A stretch of DNA of 37,967 bases from JAAFIP01 sp031367325 (GTDB lineage: Bacteria; Pseudomonadota; Gammaproteobacteria; Burkholderiales; Burkholderiaceae_C): contig JANLPQ010000102.1 in the NCBI GenBank assembly GCA_031367325.1, forward strand, positions 1 through 37,967. The letters run 5' to 3'. This document shows, piece by piece, positions 7,705 through 15,800 of the stretch (position 1 is its first letter; each line of letters begins with the position of its first letter). Below the pieces are notes generated by a model. The model saw only the letters and a program-made list of their open reading frames with translations. It ran no database searches and had not been told where the DNA came from. A program made the translations under genes and the position numbers.

Positions 7705-8259
7705 ATGCCACTTCGTACCGTAAAAACTAATATTGTTCAGTCGATCCGTGCACACCGCGTGGCCGATCTGCAAGCCGCCGCCACAGAGATGGGCCACCAT
7801 TTTCTGTACGCCAGTTTAGGCGATGCCCAGTCTAAGCAAGACGTGTTGGACACCATTGCCGCGCAGTTTAAATTGCCCGCGCATTTTGGTAAAAACTACG
7901 ACGCTTTATACGACTCCATGACGGACCCGTTGCACAAATCAGGCGAGCAGCCCGGTTTTATTGTGGTGCTAGAGTACATTCCCGCCAACGCGAAGTTTGA
8001 CAAAGAAGCGCGCGAGCAGCTGATTGACATCTTTCGTGACGTGTCCGAATACTGGGGCGACCGCAAAATCCCATTCCGCTGCTTCTACTCGTTTGCTGTA
8101 GCACGTGCCTCCGATGGCAAGGTAGCAGCGCCTGTAGAGCTGATTGAAGGTGCCGAAGCACCCGAAAAAATGCCTACAGACAAGCTGGTCGATGTGTCGC
8201 CATTAGCGCTACGTATGTCCAGCCCGTTCAACGCTGGCTACTGGTTGAGTGCTGCTTAA
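7705..8259 (+). CDS. Barstar-family ribonuclease inhibitor
   Basis: A 184-aa cytoplasmic protein with no signal peptide. Residues about 30–125 match barstar: the segment LPAHFGKNYDALYDSMTD corresponds to the barnase-binding helix and loop of barstar, with Asp66 and Asp70 at the positions of barstar Asp35 and Asp39. Barstar itself is about 90 aa. Here there is an N-terminal extension of about 30 residues and a C-terminal extension of about 60 (from roughly VARASDGK onward) that I do not recognise. GGAG six bases before the ATG supports the start. Its position after the secreted RNase gene, on the same strand, supports the role of protecting the producing cell. Confidence 0.9.
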   Translation: MPLRTVKTNIVQSIRAHRVADLQAAATEMGHHFLYASLGDAQSKQDVLDTIAAQFKLPAHFGKNYDALYDSMTDPLHKSGEQPGFIVVLEYIPANAKFDKEAREQLIDIFRDVSEYWGDRKIPFRCFYSFAVARASDGKVAAPVELIEGAEAPEKMPTDKLVDVSPLALRMSSPFNAGYWLSAA

Positions 8260-8285
8260 AAACACGTTTGAAAAGAAAACTGAAG

Positions 8286-8329
8286 TACTATTAATTTCAT
8301 AGCTGCTTGAGCAGGTCTTACTTGGGTTA
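8286..8329 (+). repeat. Dispersed ATAGCTGC repeat, copy B
   Basis: TACTATTAATTTCATAGCTG followed by CTTGAGCAGG and TCTTACTTGGGTTA. It is nearly identical to copy D at 22664. It lies just after the barstar gene and before the terminator at 8361. Confidence 0.85.
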
Positions 8330-8360
8330 ACAGTCTATATAGCTGCATAAATCACAGTAA

Positions 8361-8400
8361 AAAAGCCCCCAAGATGCGCAATGCATCTTGGGGGCTTTTT
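8361..8400. terminator. Bidirectional rho-independent terminator
   Basis: A 17-bp perfect stem pairs 8361–8377 with 8383–8399, ending in T-runs on both strands. It sits between the convergent barstar and fasciclin genes and can serve both. Confidence 0.93.
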
Positions 8401-8428
8401 ATTAACTAGTGCAGACTAAGTTTTAACT

Positions 8429-8884
8429 TTACTTAGGTAGCATCACGGTATCGATCACGTGGATCACGCCGTTGCTGGCGGCTATGTCGGTAGCGGTGAC
8501 TTTGGCGCTGTCGACCATCACGCCGCCGTCGGTTTTAACGGTCAACTCTTGGCCCTGCACAGTTTTCACTTTGCCTGCCTTCACGTCAGCAGCCATCACT
8601 TTGCCAGACACCACATGGTAAGTCAGCACTTTGGTCAAAGCAGCTTTGTCTTTGAGCAGCGCGTCTAGCGTAGCCTTGGGTACTTTAGCAAATGCTTCAT
8701 CCGTCGGTGCGAACACAGTAAACGGGCCTGGGCCTTTGAGCGTGTCGACCAAGCCAGCAGCTTGCACTGCAGTGACCAAGGTTTTGAAGCTACCAGCTTT
8801 GATGGCAACATCCACAATGTCTTGCGCCATAGCGCCAGCCGACATGGCTAGACCTAATGCGAGGGTAATAAGAGATTTTTTCAT
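8429..8884 (-). CDS. Secreted fasciclin (FAS1) domain protein
   Basis: 151 aa with a cleavable signal peptide (MKKSLITLALGLAMSAGAMA, then AQDIVD). The remainder is one FAS1 domain with the family motifs FTVFAPTDEAFAKVP (H1-type), LTYHVVSGKVMAADV and the C-terminal NGVIHVIDTVMLPK (H2-type). FAS1 proteins are exported and generally linked to adhesion or extracellular matrix, and no enzymatic role is implied. GGAAA lies upstream of the start. It is downstream of, and on the same strand as, a second FAS1 gene 47 bp away, so the two are likely a tandem duplication and possibly co-transcribed. Confidence 0.95.
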   Translation of the reverse strand: MKKSLITLALGLAMSAGAMAQDIVDVAIKAGSFKTLVTAVQAAGLVDTLKGPGPFTVFAPTDEAFAKVPKATLDALLKDKAALTKVLTYHVVSGKVMAADVKAGKVKTVQGQELTVKTDGGVMVDSAKVTATDIAASNGVIHVIDTVMLPK

Positions 8885-8931
8885 GGTGATTTCCTTTGAT
8901 TAAGGGGTTTAAGAACTAGTGGGAATTCGGT

Positions 8932-9447
8932 TTATTTTGGCAAGATCACTTTGTCTATTAAGTGCACAACACCGTTAGTGGCTAAAATGTCAGTAGCTGT
9001 GATTTGTGATTTGCGCGCGCTGGCGTCTGTAATGACAGCAGACGTGTCGATGGTGAACTCTTGACCTTGCAGCGACTTAATCGGCTTGCCAAAAGGAATG
9101 TCGGCCTTAAGTACCTTGCCAGACACTACGTGATAGGTCAGCACTTTGGTCAATAATGGTTTGTCGGCCAACAAGGCTTCTTTGGTAATTTTTAGCTCAG
9201 TCAGCAGTGCTGCAAAAGCAGCATCGGTAGGCGCAAATACGGTAAACGGGCCCGCGCCGCTGAGGGTGGTAGCCAAGTCTGCAGCAACTACAGCCTCTAC
9301 CAAAATGCTCAAGCTAGGGGTAGCTTGCGCAAGTTGCACAACATTTTTTGTTGGTGCTGGCGTGCCATCGCCATCACTTCCACCGCAGGCGGCTAATACG
9401 ACTGCCGCGCTGACGGCTAAAGCTAACTTTAAAAATTGACGTTTCAT
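8932..9447 (-). CDS. Fasciclin (FAS1) domain lipoprotein
   Basis: 171 aa. The N-terminus has a lipoprotein signal ending in the lipobox VLAAC (Cys21), followed by a flexible GGSDGDG linker, so the protein should be membrane-anchored, unlike its soluble paralogue at 8429. The single FAS1 domain (about residues 40–171) carries FTVFAPTDAAFAAL, LTYHVVSGKVLKAD and NGVVHLIDKVILPK. It is first in the leftward pair and divergent from the TetR-type regulator, with a 12-bp palindrome in the shared control region. Confidence 0.94.
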   Translation of the reverse strand: MKRQFLKLALAVSAAVVLAACGGSDGDGTPAPTKNVVQLAQATPSLSILVEAVVAADLATTLSGAGPFTVFAPTDAAFAALLTELKITKEALLADKPLLTKVLTYHVVSGKVLKADIPFGKPIKSLQGQEFTIDTSAVITDASARKSQITATDILATNGVVHLIDKVILPK

Positions 9448-9552
9448 AGTGGTCTCTTTCTATTTAAAAATTTAACCAACACCGGATTACGGGCGGTGAA
9501 GGAGGGGAAAATAATGTCCCGCCTTAGAAATATACCATCAATACCAAATAAA

Positions 9553-9564
9553 TACTAATTAGTA
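9553..9564. promoter_or_regulatory. Candidate operator between the fasciclin and TetR genes
   Basis: The perfect palindrome TACTAATTAGTA lies in the AT-rich 208-bp divergent region. TetR-family regulators often bind palindromes of this kind next to their own gene. The assignment is positional only. Confidence 0.35.
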
Positions 9565-9655
9565 ATTAACAAAACGAATAAGTTACACAATGATTCATTT
9601 GATTAGTTTGTGACTTTTTCGTAAAATGGTTGATTACTTACAGGTACTGTCCAAT

Positions 9656-10417
9656 ATGGCTATCGCACCACTCAGCTCGCGCGAACGCGCATTCAGCCGT
9701 TATGCAGTCCCGCCTCGCGCGCAGGCTGACGCGGCGGCAAGCCCAGGGCTGCACAGCAAAAGCGCCGGCCGCAAAAATACTGCTGCCAGCGCGGAGAAAG
9801 TGGCCGCGCCTGCCAACGCTAAACCCAGCTTTAAACAGCAAATGCTATTGGCCCGCGAGGAGGCCATTATTGATGTGGTCAACAGCATGTTGGCTAACAA
9901 AGGCTTTGATGCCATGACGGTGGACGAGGTGGCCGCAGAGGTGGGCGTGGCCAAGGCGTCGTTGTACAAGCATTTTCCCAGCAAAGAGGATTTGGCCGCC
10001 GCTGCCATGGTGCGCATGATGGAGCGTGCACGCGAATTTATGGGCACCATTTCGCCCAAGCTGTCGGATATCGACAAGTTGAAAACAGCCGCGCGCTGGA
10101 TGATGCAGCTCAAACTGGCTGGGCAAATGCCTAACCTGCCTAGTCAAAATTCTAGTCTACGCGCCACGCTCACCGGCCACCGTGGGTATGTTGATAGCCT
10201 TATGCAGATTAGCGACACGCTGGGTGGCTGGATCGAAGCGGCACAAAAATCAGGCCACATTACCCAAAAGCTGCCTGCCTTGGTGGTGCTGTACACGCTG
10301 TACGCGCGCGCTTGCGACCCCGTGCTGGAGTTTTTGAAAGTCAGCGGCCAATACACGCCTGAGCAAATGCTAGACATGGTCACCACCACATGTTTTGACG
10401 GCATGGCCGCACGCTAA
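9656..10417 (+). CDS. TetR-family transcriptional regulator
   Basis: About 253 aa from the ATG at 9656 (an in-frame ATG at 9626 adds ten residues; neither has a strong ribosome binding site). The helix-turn-helix is clear: AIIDVVNSMLANKGFDAMTV, then DEVAAEVGVAKASLYKHFPS and KEDLAAA, the canonical TetR DNA-binding region. It is preceded by about 70 residues rich in Ala, Pro and Lys that most TetR proteins lack and that look disordered. The C-terminal ligand-binding half is helical and not assignable to a subfamily. It is transcribed divergently from the fasciclin lipoprotein gene, so it may control that gene. Confidence 0.88.
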   Translation: MAIAPLSSRERAFSRYAVPPRAQADAAASPGLHSKSAGRKNTAASAEKVAAPANAKPSFKQQMLLAREEAIIDVVNSMLANKGFDAMTVDEVAAEVGVAKASLYKHFPSKEDLAAAAMVRMMERAREFMGTISPKLSDIDKLKTAARWMMQLKLAGQMPNLPSQNSSLRATLTGHRGYVDSLMQISDTLGGWIEAAQKSGHITQKLPALVVLYTLYARACDPVLEFLKVSGQYTPEQMLDMVTTTCFDGMAAR

Positions 10418-10496
10418 AAATACCCGGTTGTATACCCACGCCCACATCGGGAGCGGCTTTTAGATTTGAATGGGCCTAAGCCCGTAAAATCACAGC

Positions 10497-12236
10497 ATGC
10501 AATTGGTTAAACAACAACTGCTGGCCTGCTTGGCCGGCGAATTAGAGCTTCTGAGCCCCGGAGCGGGCTTACGCGCGGCGCTAGAGTCACCCAAAGTCGC
10601 GGAACACGGTGATTTTGCTTGCACAGCCGCTATGCAACTGGCTAAAACATTGGGACAAAATCCCCGTGCGCTGGCGCAAACACTACAAGACAGACTGATG
10701 GCGAATGCATTGTTTACCCAGTGGGTGGCTGCGGTCGAGATTGCGGGCCCCGGTTTCATCAACATCCGTTTAAAACCTGAAGCCAAGCAACAAGTGGTGC
10801 GTGAAATATTGGCGCAAGCCAATGGTTACGGCAGCCAAATGGAGTCTGGTCAGAAAATGATGGTCGAGTTTGTCTCGGCCAACCCCACGGGCCCGTTGCA
10901 CGTGGGCCATGGCCGCCAAGCGGCGCTGGGCGATTCGATTTGCAATTTGTGGGCTACCCAAGGCTGGCAAGTGCACCGCGAGTTTTACTACAACGACGCG
11001 GGTGTACAAATCGCCACATTGGCCAAGTCAACACAGTTGCGCGCCAAAGGCTTCAAGCCCGGCGATGCTTGCTGGCCCACCGACCCCAATAACCCCGACA
11101 GCAAAGGTTTTTATAACGGCGACTACATTGCCGACATTGCAGCAGATTTTTTGGCCTGCAAAACCGTCATGGCAGATGACCGTAGTTTTACTGCCAGTGG
11201 CAATGCAGACGACCTGGACAGCATTCGCCAATTTGCCGTAGCCTACTTACGCCACGAGCAAGACCTTGACCTGAAAGCCTTTGACGTAAAGTTTGACAAC
11301 TATTTCTTAGAAAGCAGTTTGTACAGCAGTGGACGCGTGGACATGGCAGTCGAGCAGTTGATTGGTGCAGGCAAAACCTACGAGCAAGATGGCGCGCTGT
11401 GGCTTAAAACCACCGACTACGGTGACGACAAAGACCGCGTGATGCGAAAGTCCGCGCCCGATGGCCCAGATGGGCGCAAAGCAGAAGCACAATACACCTA
11501 CTTCGTGCCAGACGTAGCCTACCATCTGACCAAATGGGAGCGCGGTTACACACGCGCCATCAACATCCAGGGCACTGACCACCACGGCACCATTGCCCGC
11601 GTACGCGCAGGCCTGCAGGCCGCTGGCATGGGTGTGGCAGCAGGCTACCCCGACTACGTTCTGCACACGATGGTACGTGTGATAAAAGACGGTGTTGAAG
11701 TAAAAATCAGCAAGCGTAGCGGCGGCTACGTGACCTTGCGCGATCTCATTGACTGGACCAGCAAAGATGCCGTGCGCTTTTTCTTGCTGTCACGCAAGCC
11801 TGATACCGAGTACACCTTTGACGTGAACCTAGCGGTCGCCAAAAACAACGATAACCCCGTGTACTACGTGCAATATGCACATGCCCGCATATGCTCGGTG
11901 CTGGCCGCGTGGGCAGATAAAGACGGTGGTAAGGCAGAGGAACTACAGGCCGTGGATTTGAGTCCACTGAACACACCGGCAGCCCAGTCGCTGATGTTGG
12001 TATTGGCCAAGTACCCCGAGATGCTAACCTCTGCTGCGCGCGACTTTGCGCCGCATGACGTTACCTTTTACTTACGCGATCTGGCCAGCCAGTACCATAG
12101 TTACTACGATGCCGAGCGCATTTTGGTGGATGATGTAGCAGTGAAAAATGCCCGTTTGGCATTAGTATCGGCTACAGCCCAGGTGCTGCGCAATGGGCTG
12201 GCAGTATTAGGTGTCTCTGCACCCACTAAGATGTAG
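10497..12236 (+). CDS. argS: Arginyl-tRNA synthetase
   Basis: Charges tRNA-Arg with arginine using ATP. The 579-aa length is normal for class I ArgRS. The N-terminal tRNA-recognition domain (about 1–110) is followed by the catalytic core with FVSANPTGPLHVGHGRQAALGD, containing the HIGH-type signature as HVGH. Further on are NIQGTDHHGTIARV and the KMSKS-region equivalent KISKRSGGYVTLRDL. The C-terminal anticodon-binding domain ends with SATAQVLRNGLAVLGVSAP. Its stop codon overlaps the ribosome binding site of the SPOR gene, so the two are translated from one message. Confidence 0.97.
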   Translation: MQLVKQQLLACLAGELELLSPGAGLRAALESPKVAEHGDFACTAAMQLAKTLGQNPRALAQTLQDRLMANALFTQWVAAVEIAGPGFINIRLKPEAKQQVVREILAQANGYGSQMESGQKMMVEFVSANPTGPLHVGHGRQAALGDSICNLWATQGWQVHREFYYNDAGVQIATLAKSTQLRAKGFKPGDACWPTDPNNPDSKGFYNGDYIADIAADFLACKTVMADDRSFTASGNADDLDSIRQFAVAYLRHEQDLDLKAFDVKFDNYFLESSLYSSGRVDMAVEQLIGAGKTYEQDGALWLKTTDYGDDKDRVMRKSAPDGPDGRKAEAQYTYFVPDVAYHLTKWERGYTRAINIQGTDHHGTIARVRAGLQAAGMGVAAGYPDYVLHTMVRVIKDGVEVKISKRSGGYVTLRDLIDWTSKDAVRFFLLSRKPDTEYTFDVNLAVAKNNDNPVYYVQYAHARICSVLAAWADKDGGKAEELQAVDLSPLNTPAAQSLMLVLAKYPEMLTSAARDFAPHDVTFYLRDLASQYHSYYDAERILVDDVAVKNARLALVSATAQVLRNGLAVLGVSAPTKM

Positions 12237-12244
12237 GAATGAAT

Positions 12245-12970
12245 ATGCAAATAAATAGACAAAAAATGGCGACACTAAAGCAACAAAAGGTGCGTCAAAA
12301 GGGCGGTACAGTCCTGGGCATTGTGATTGGTGTGTTAGTTGGCCTCGGCGCAGCCTTGGCGGTAGCGGTGTATGTGACCAAAGTGCCGGTGCCTTTCGTT
12401 AATAAAAGCGCTTCGCGCGGCACAGGTACCGAGCAAGACGCAGCCGAAGCGCAAAAAAATAAAAATTGGGATCCTAATGCTCCGCTGTATGGCAAAAATC
12501 CCGCTAAGCCTAATCCTGCCGCCTCGGGTGCTGTAGATAGCGTGCCTGATGCAGCTACCAACACCGCAGCTGTAGCGCCAAAGCCCGGTACGACGGCAAG
12601 CGCTGCGGGCAAGCCTGGTGCAGCCAGCTCAGCCGCTGGTAAACCCGCTGCCAAGCCCGCCAGCACCGACCCCTTGGGCGACCTGGCCAAAGCCAAGACC
12701 ACAGCGGCCGGGTCAACCACCGCTACGGCTGACCCGTTTACTTACCTGGTGCAGGCTGGTGCGTTTCGCACGCCTGAAGACGCTGAGGGTCAGCGCGCTA
12801 AGCTGGGCATGCTGGGCATGGACGCCAAGATCACCGAGCGCGAGCAATCGGGTCGTACGGTGTACCGCGTGCGCGTAGGACCGTTTAATAACAAGGACGA
12901 TGCAGACAAGGCCAAAGAAAAGCTGGATAACGGTGGTTTCGATACCGCTTTGGTACGCGTACAACGTTAA
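12245..12970 (+). CDS. SPOR-domain membrane protein (FtsN-like)
   Basis: About 241 aa with a single N-terminal membrane anchor (hydrophobic stretch about residues 20–45). A low-complexity Ala/Pro/Lys/Thr periplasmic linker (about 60–160) follows, then a C-terminal SPOR domain (about 162–241) beginning YLVQAGAFRTPEDAEGQRAK and ending FDTALVRVQR. SPOR domains bind denuded glycan strands at the division septum, so a cell-division or peptidoglycan role is likely. I chose 12245 because AGGA (12235–12238) is six bases upstream. An ATG at 12239 is in frame but too close to it. The argS–SPOR–dsbA order is typical of Burkholderiales. Confidence 0.9.
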   Translation: MQINRQKMATLKQQKVRQKGGTVLGIVIGVLVGLGAALAVAVYVTKVPVPFVNKSASRGTGTEQDAAEAQKNKNWDPNAPLYGKNPAKPNPAASGAVDSVPDAATNTAAVAPKPGTTASAAGKPGAASSAAGKPAAKPASTDPLGDLAKAKTTAAGSTTATADPFTYLVQAGAFRTPEDAEGQRAKLGMLGMDAKITEREQSGRTVYRVRVGPFNNKDDADKAKEKLDNGGFDTALVRVQR

Positions 12971-13077
12971 TAAAACTGGGCTTGCCTCGTCCGCGTTGGA
13001 ACCTTCGGGATTTGATAGGGTCTTTAAAGTATTAGTAAGTTTAGCAATGCCGCATCGCGGCGATATGGAGTTGTGAT

Positions 13078-13740
13078 ATGTTGCGTCGTGATTTTTCTTT
13101 GCGTTTAGCCGCCGGCACGGTAGCCGGTGCGGTGGCTAACGCGGCAAGCCCGTTGGTACAAGCGCAAGCTGCAAAAGGCTTTCAAGATGCCAAGGATTTC
13201 ATCACGTTAGAAAAACGCGCCCCGACCGAAGCACCTGCTGGCAAAATCGAAGTTGTAGAGTTTTTTTGGTACAGCTGCTCTCACTGCAACGCGTTTGAAC
13301 CTGCCTTGGAAGCGTGGATCAAAAAAGTCCCTAAAGATGTGGCGGTTCGCCGCGTGCCGGTGGCTTTTCAGCCTAATTTCGAGGCGCAACAGCGCCTGTA
13401 CTATGCGCTGGAGGCGATGGGCAAGCTCGAGAGTTTGCATGCCAAAGTGTTCTACACCATCCATGTTGAAAAGCAGCCTATCAACACATTTGCAGCCATC
13501 TCTGCATGGGTTGAAAAGCAAGGCGTGGACAAAGCCAAATTCGACGCTATGTTCAACTCGTTCAGTGTGGCCACCAAAGCGCGCAAAGCTACCCAGCTAC
13601 AAAATGAATACAAAATCGACGGCGTGCCGTCGCTGGGTATCGCAGGGCGTTATTTAACTTCCGGCTCGCTCACCGAGACCATGGCGCGCGCACTAGAGGT
13701 AACTGATTACCTCATCGCGGATGTGCGCAAAAACAAATAA
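13078..13740 (+). CDS. dsbA: DsbA-type periplasmic thiol:disulfide oxidoreductase
   Basis: 220 aa. The N-terminus MLRRDFSLRL with a following small-residue segment looks like an export signal with a twin-arginine flavour, and cleavage is likely near VQAQA. The active site is in FFWYSCSHCNAFEP, so the CXXC is CSHC where DsbA normally has CPHC. The thioredoxin fold with helical insertion continues to the cis-proline region IDGVPSLGIAGRY. It introduces disulfides into exported proteins. GGAG precedes the start, and a strong terminator at 13772 closes the argS–SPOR–dsbA run. The Ser in place of Pro in the active site could alter the redox potential. Confidence 0.94.
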   Translation: MLRRDFSLRLAAGTVAGAVANAASPLVQAQAAKGFQDAKDFITLEKRAPTEAPAGKIEVVEFFWYSCSHCNAFEPALEAWIKKVPKDVAVRRVPVAFQPNFEAQQRLYYALEAMGKLESLHAKVFYTIHVEKQPINTFAAISAWVEKQGVDKAKFDAMFNSFSVATKARKATQLQNEYKIDGVPSLGIAGRYLTSGSLTETMARALEVTDYLIADVRKNK

Positions 13741-13771
13741 TCTGCGTGGACAGTACACCGTGTGATCTTTT

Positions 13772-13798
13772 AAAAGGCGTGCTGTGCACGCCTTTTTT
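13772..13798 (+). terminator. Rho-independent terminator after dsbA
   Basis: An 11-bp stem pairs 13772–13782 with 13786–13796 (loop TGT), with GGCGTGC/GCACGCC at its core, followed by a T-run. Confidence 0.92.
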
Positions 13799-13841
13799 CA
13801 TTTAGACACGTATAGTTTGTCAAATACGCTATCCTTGCAAC

Positions 13842-14945
13842 ATGACTGAGCAAGACACGTCGCCCAAACCGCCGCCCTCTCTGGCCGAGTCGCTACTAGA
13901 CCACGATATGGGCGAAATGGCCCGAGGTAATCCAGGACGCTTTTGGTTGATCTTGGCTATTGTCTCAGGCTTGGTGCTGGTGGGTTTATCGGCTTGGCGG
14001 CAAGGCTGGTTTACACCCACCGCCCATTTGTTTGTGGTGCTGCCAGGTGCTGTGGGCGTGCAGATCGGCACACCCGTCAAGCTCAAAGGCTTCAAGATTG
14101 GCGAGATCGACGAGATCGACTTAGAACCCAACCTCAACGTCAAAGTGCGCATGCGCGTAGTGCAAGAACGCCTGGCATTGATCAGTGCAGGTGCCAACGC
14201 CAAATTTGGTCGCGATGGCCCCATTGGTGGAAAATTTATCGACATCGTGCCCGGGCCGCTTGAGGGTAAACGCATTGTGGCTGAGGCGACACTGCCGATG
14301 GAAAGCGGCAATGAGCTGGAAGACGTGATGGGCACCGTTAAAGTAGCGATTGAAAAACTGGCCATCGCCATCGGCAAGATCGAGCCGATATTAGACGACA
14401 CCAAAACGCTCACGGGCGAGGCCAGCGCTATGCGCAAAGATGTGCGCACCTCTGTCAGTACGGTGTTGGCCAATGCCGAGGAAATGTCTGCGCAGTTCAA
14501 ACGCATGGGCAACAGCGCAGCGAGCGTGGCGGGTAAATTAGACGGCGACCGCAAAGTGATCGTCGGCGATATTCAGAAGATGCTGCTGCAAGCCAACGCA
14601 GCCGCGGACAGTGCACGCGCAGCACTGAAAACACTAGAGCAAGACATGCCGCAAGTGACTGAAAAAACCAAAGCCGCGCTAGACAACGCCCGCGATGCCA
14701 CCAGCAACGTCAAGCAAAGTACAGCAGATGTGCAACAAATAGTCCGCGAAGCACGCCAAGATTTACCACCCACTGTGCGCGCGGCCCGTGCGGCCACGCA
14801 AGATGCCGCAGAGATTACCGACGGCTTAAAGCGCACTTGGCCCATTCGCAGCATCGTCAAACCGCCGCCCGACGGCAATTTAGAGCTTGACGGGTTTGAG
14901 GGCAAGGTCGCACCTGCTGCGCCCAATACGGTGGGGCCTAAATAA
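13842..14945 (+). CDS. MCE (MlaD/PqiB-type) domain protein
   Basis: 367 aa. The N-terminal cytoplasmic segment is followed by one membrane helix (about residues 33–52) and an MCE domain (about 58–145) with the family pattern GVQIGTPVKLKGFKIGEID and GPIGGKFIDIVPG. After this comes a long Ala-rich helical region (about 150–335) and a short tail with RTWPIRS. MCE proteins form hexamers that bridge or carry lipids in the periplasm, as in Mla and Pqi systems. The stop overlaps the next start (TAATG at 14943–14947), so it is translationally coupled to the lipoprotein. No ATPase gene of an ABC system is adjacent on either side. Confidence 0.9.
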   Translation: MTEQDTSPKPPPSLAESLLDHDMGEMARGNPGRFWLILAIVSGLVLVGLSAWRQGWFTPTAHLFVVLPGAVGVQIGTPVKLKGFKIGEIDEIDLEPNLNVKVRMRVVQERLALISAGANAKFGRDGPIGGKFIDIVPGPLEGKRIVAEATLPMESGNELEDVMGTVKVAIEKLAIAIGKIEPILDDTKTLTGEASAMRKDVRTSVSTVLANAEEMSAQFKRMGNSAASVAGKLDGDRKVIVGDIQKMLLQANAAADSARAALKTLEQDMPQVTEKTKAALDNARDATSNVKQSTADVQQIVREARQDLPPTVRAARAATQDAAEITDGLKRTWPIRSIVKPPPDGNLELDGFEGKVAPAAPNTVGPK

Positions 14946-15766
14946 TGCGTACTTGGACTGCCATCGCGTTGTGCACTGCTAGCGTTTTGGCGGGGTGCTC
15001 TAGCGCACCCCCGGCCAAAGAAACCAATGCCATGGTACAGACGGCACAAACCATAGAGCGTCGCGCGGGCCAATCTTTTGCCAAGGGCGAGTTTGATGCG
15101 GCAGCTGGCGGCTACGAGTCAGCAGCGCTGGTGTATGAAACCTTGGCATTGTTAGAACCTCAAGCGCGTGCACGCCTAAACCAAGCACGTGCATTGGCAG
15201 ATGCAGGTCAGCCGCAACTAGCGTTGCCGTTGGTAGAGAGTGTGCTGTCCAACGCCTCAGGCTCAGGTGCCTTGAGCGCCGATTTGCGCGCCACAGCGCA
15301 TGGCCGTGCAGCGGCATTGTGGATGGACGATGATCTTGCCCGCGCCCAAACTCATGTGCAAGACGCACTGACAGCCTGCGCTGGCAGTTGCAGCCAGTTG
15401 TCTGCGTTAACTGTACTGCGTGCACGCACACAACTTGCCGCCAAGCAAACCGAGGCGGCTGTGGCCAGTGCCAGCGCGGCGCTGACCACCGCTAAAAATG
15501 ACAATGACCGTGCCAACGCGCTACGCGCGCGCGCGCAAGCGCAAGCTATGCTAGGACAAAACAGCGCAGTATTAGCCGACGCACAACAGGCGCTGCAATT
15601 AGATCAAAGCCTAGGCTCAGCACAGCGTGTGGCCTTGGATTTGCAGCTGCTGCAGCGCGCCAGTCTTGCCTTAGGCGACACCACTAGCGCGGCGCGCTAT
15701 ACCGCCCTGGCTGAGCGTGCCAAGCTGGCTGCTGCCACCCTACGTGGCGAGCGCAGCGCGCCCTAA
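14945..15766 (+). CDS. TPR-like lipoprotein coupled to the MCE protein
   Basis: 273 aa. The lipoprotein signal ends in VLAGC (Cys17). The mature part is Ala-rich and made of helical pairs resembling tetratricopeptide repeats (for example GEFDAAAGGYESAALVYETL and later RANALRARAQAQAMLGQNSA), so it is probably a periplasmic or outer-membrane scaffolding lipoprotein. Its position, with the start overlapping the stop of the MCE gene, suggests it is the accessory lipoprotein of the same envelope system, comparable to PqiC-type partners by position but not by fold. Confidence 0.8.
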   Translation: MRTWTAIALCTASVLAGCSSAPPAKETNAMVQTAQTIERRAGQSFAKGEFDAAAGGYESAALVYETLALLEPQARARLNQARALADAGQPQLALPLVESVLSNASGSGALSADLRATAHGRAAALWMDDDLARAQTHVQDALTACAGSCSQLSALTVLRARTQLAAKQTEAAVASASAALTTAKNDNDRANALRARAQAQAMLGQNSAVLADAQQALQLDQSLGSAQRVALDLQLLQRASLALGDTTSAARYTALAERAKLAAATLRGERSAP

Positions 15767-15800
15767 GACGCCAGCACGCGAACAAGTGATCTGCTAGGCC

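Noticed and set aside
13829..14554. 241-codon minus-strand open frame
   Set aside because: It is antisense to the MCE gene, with Ser/Pro/Leu-rich composition typical of a reverse reading.
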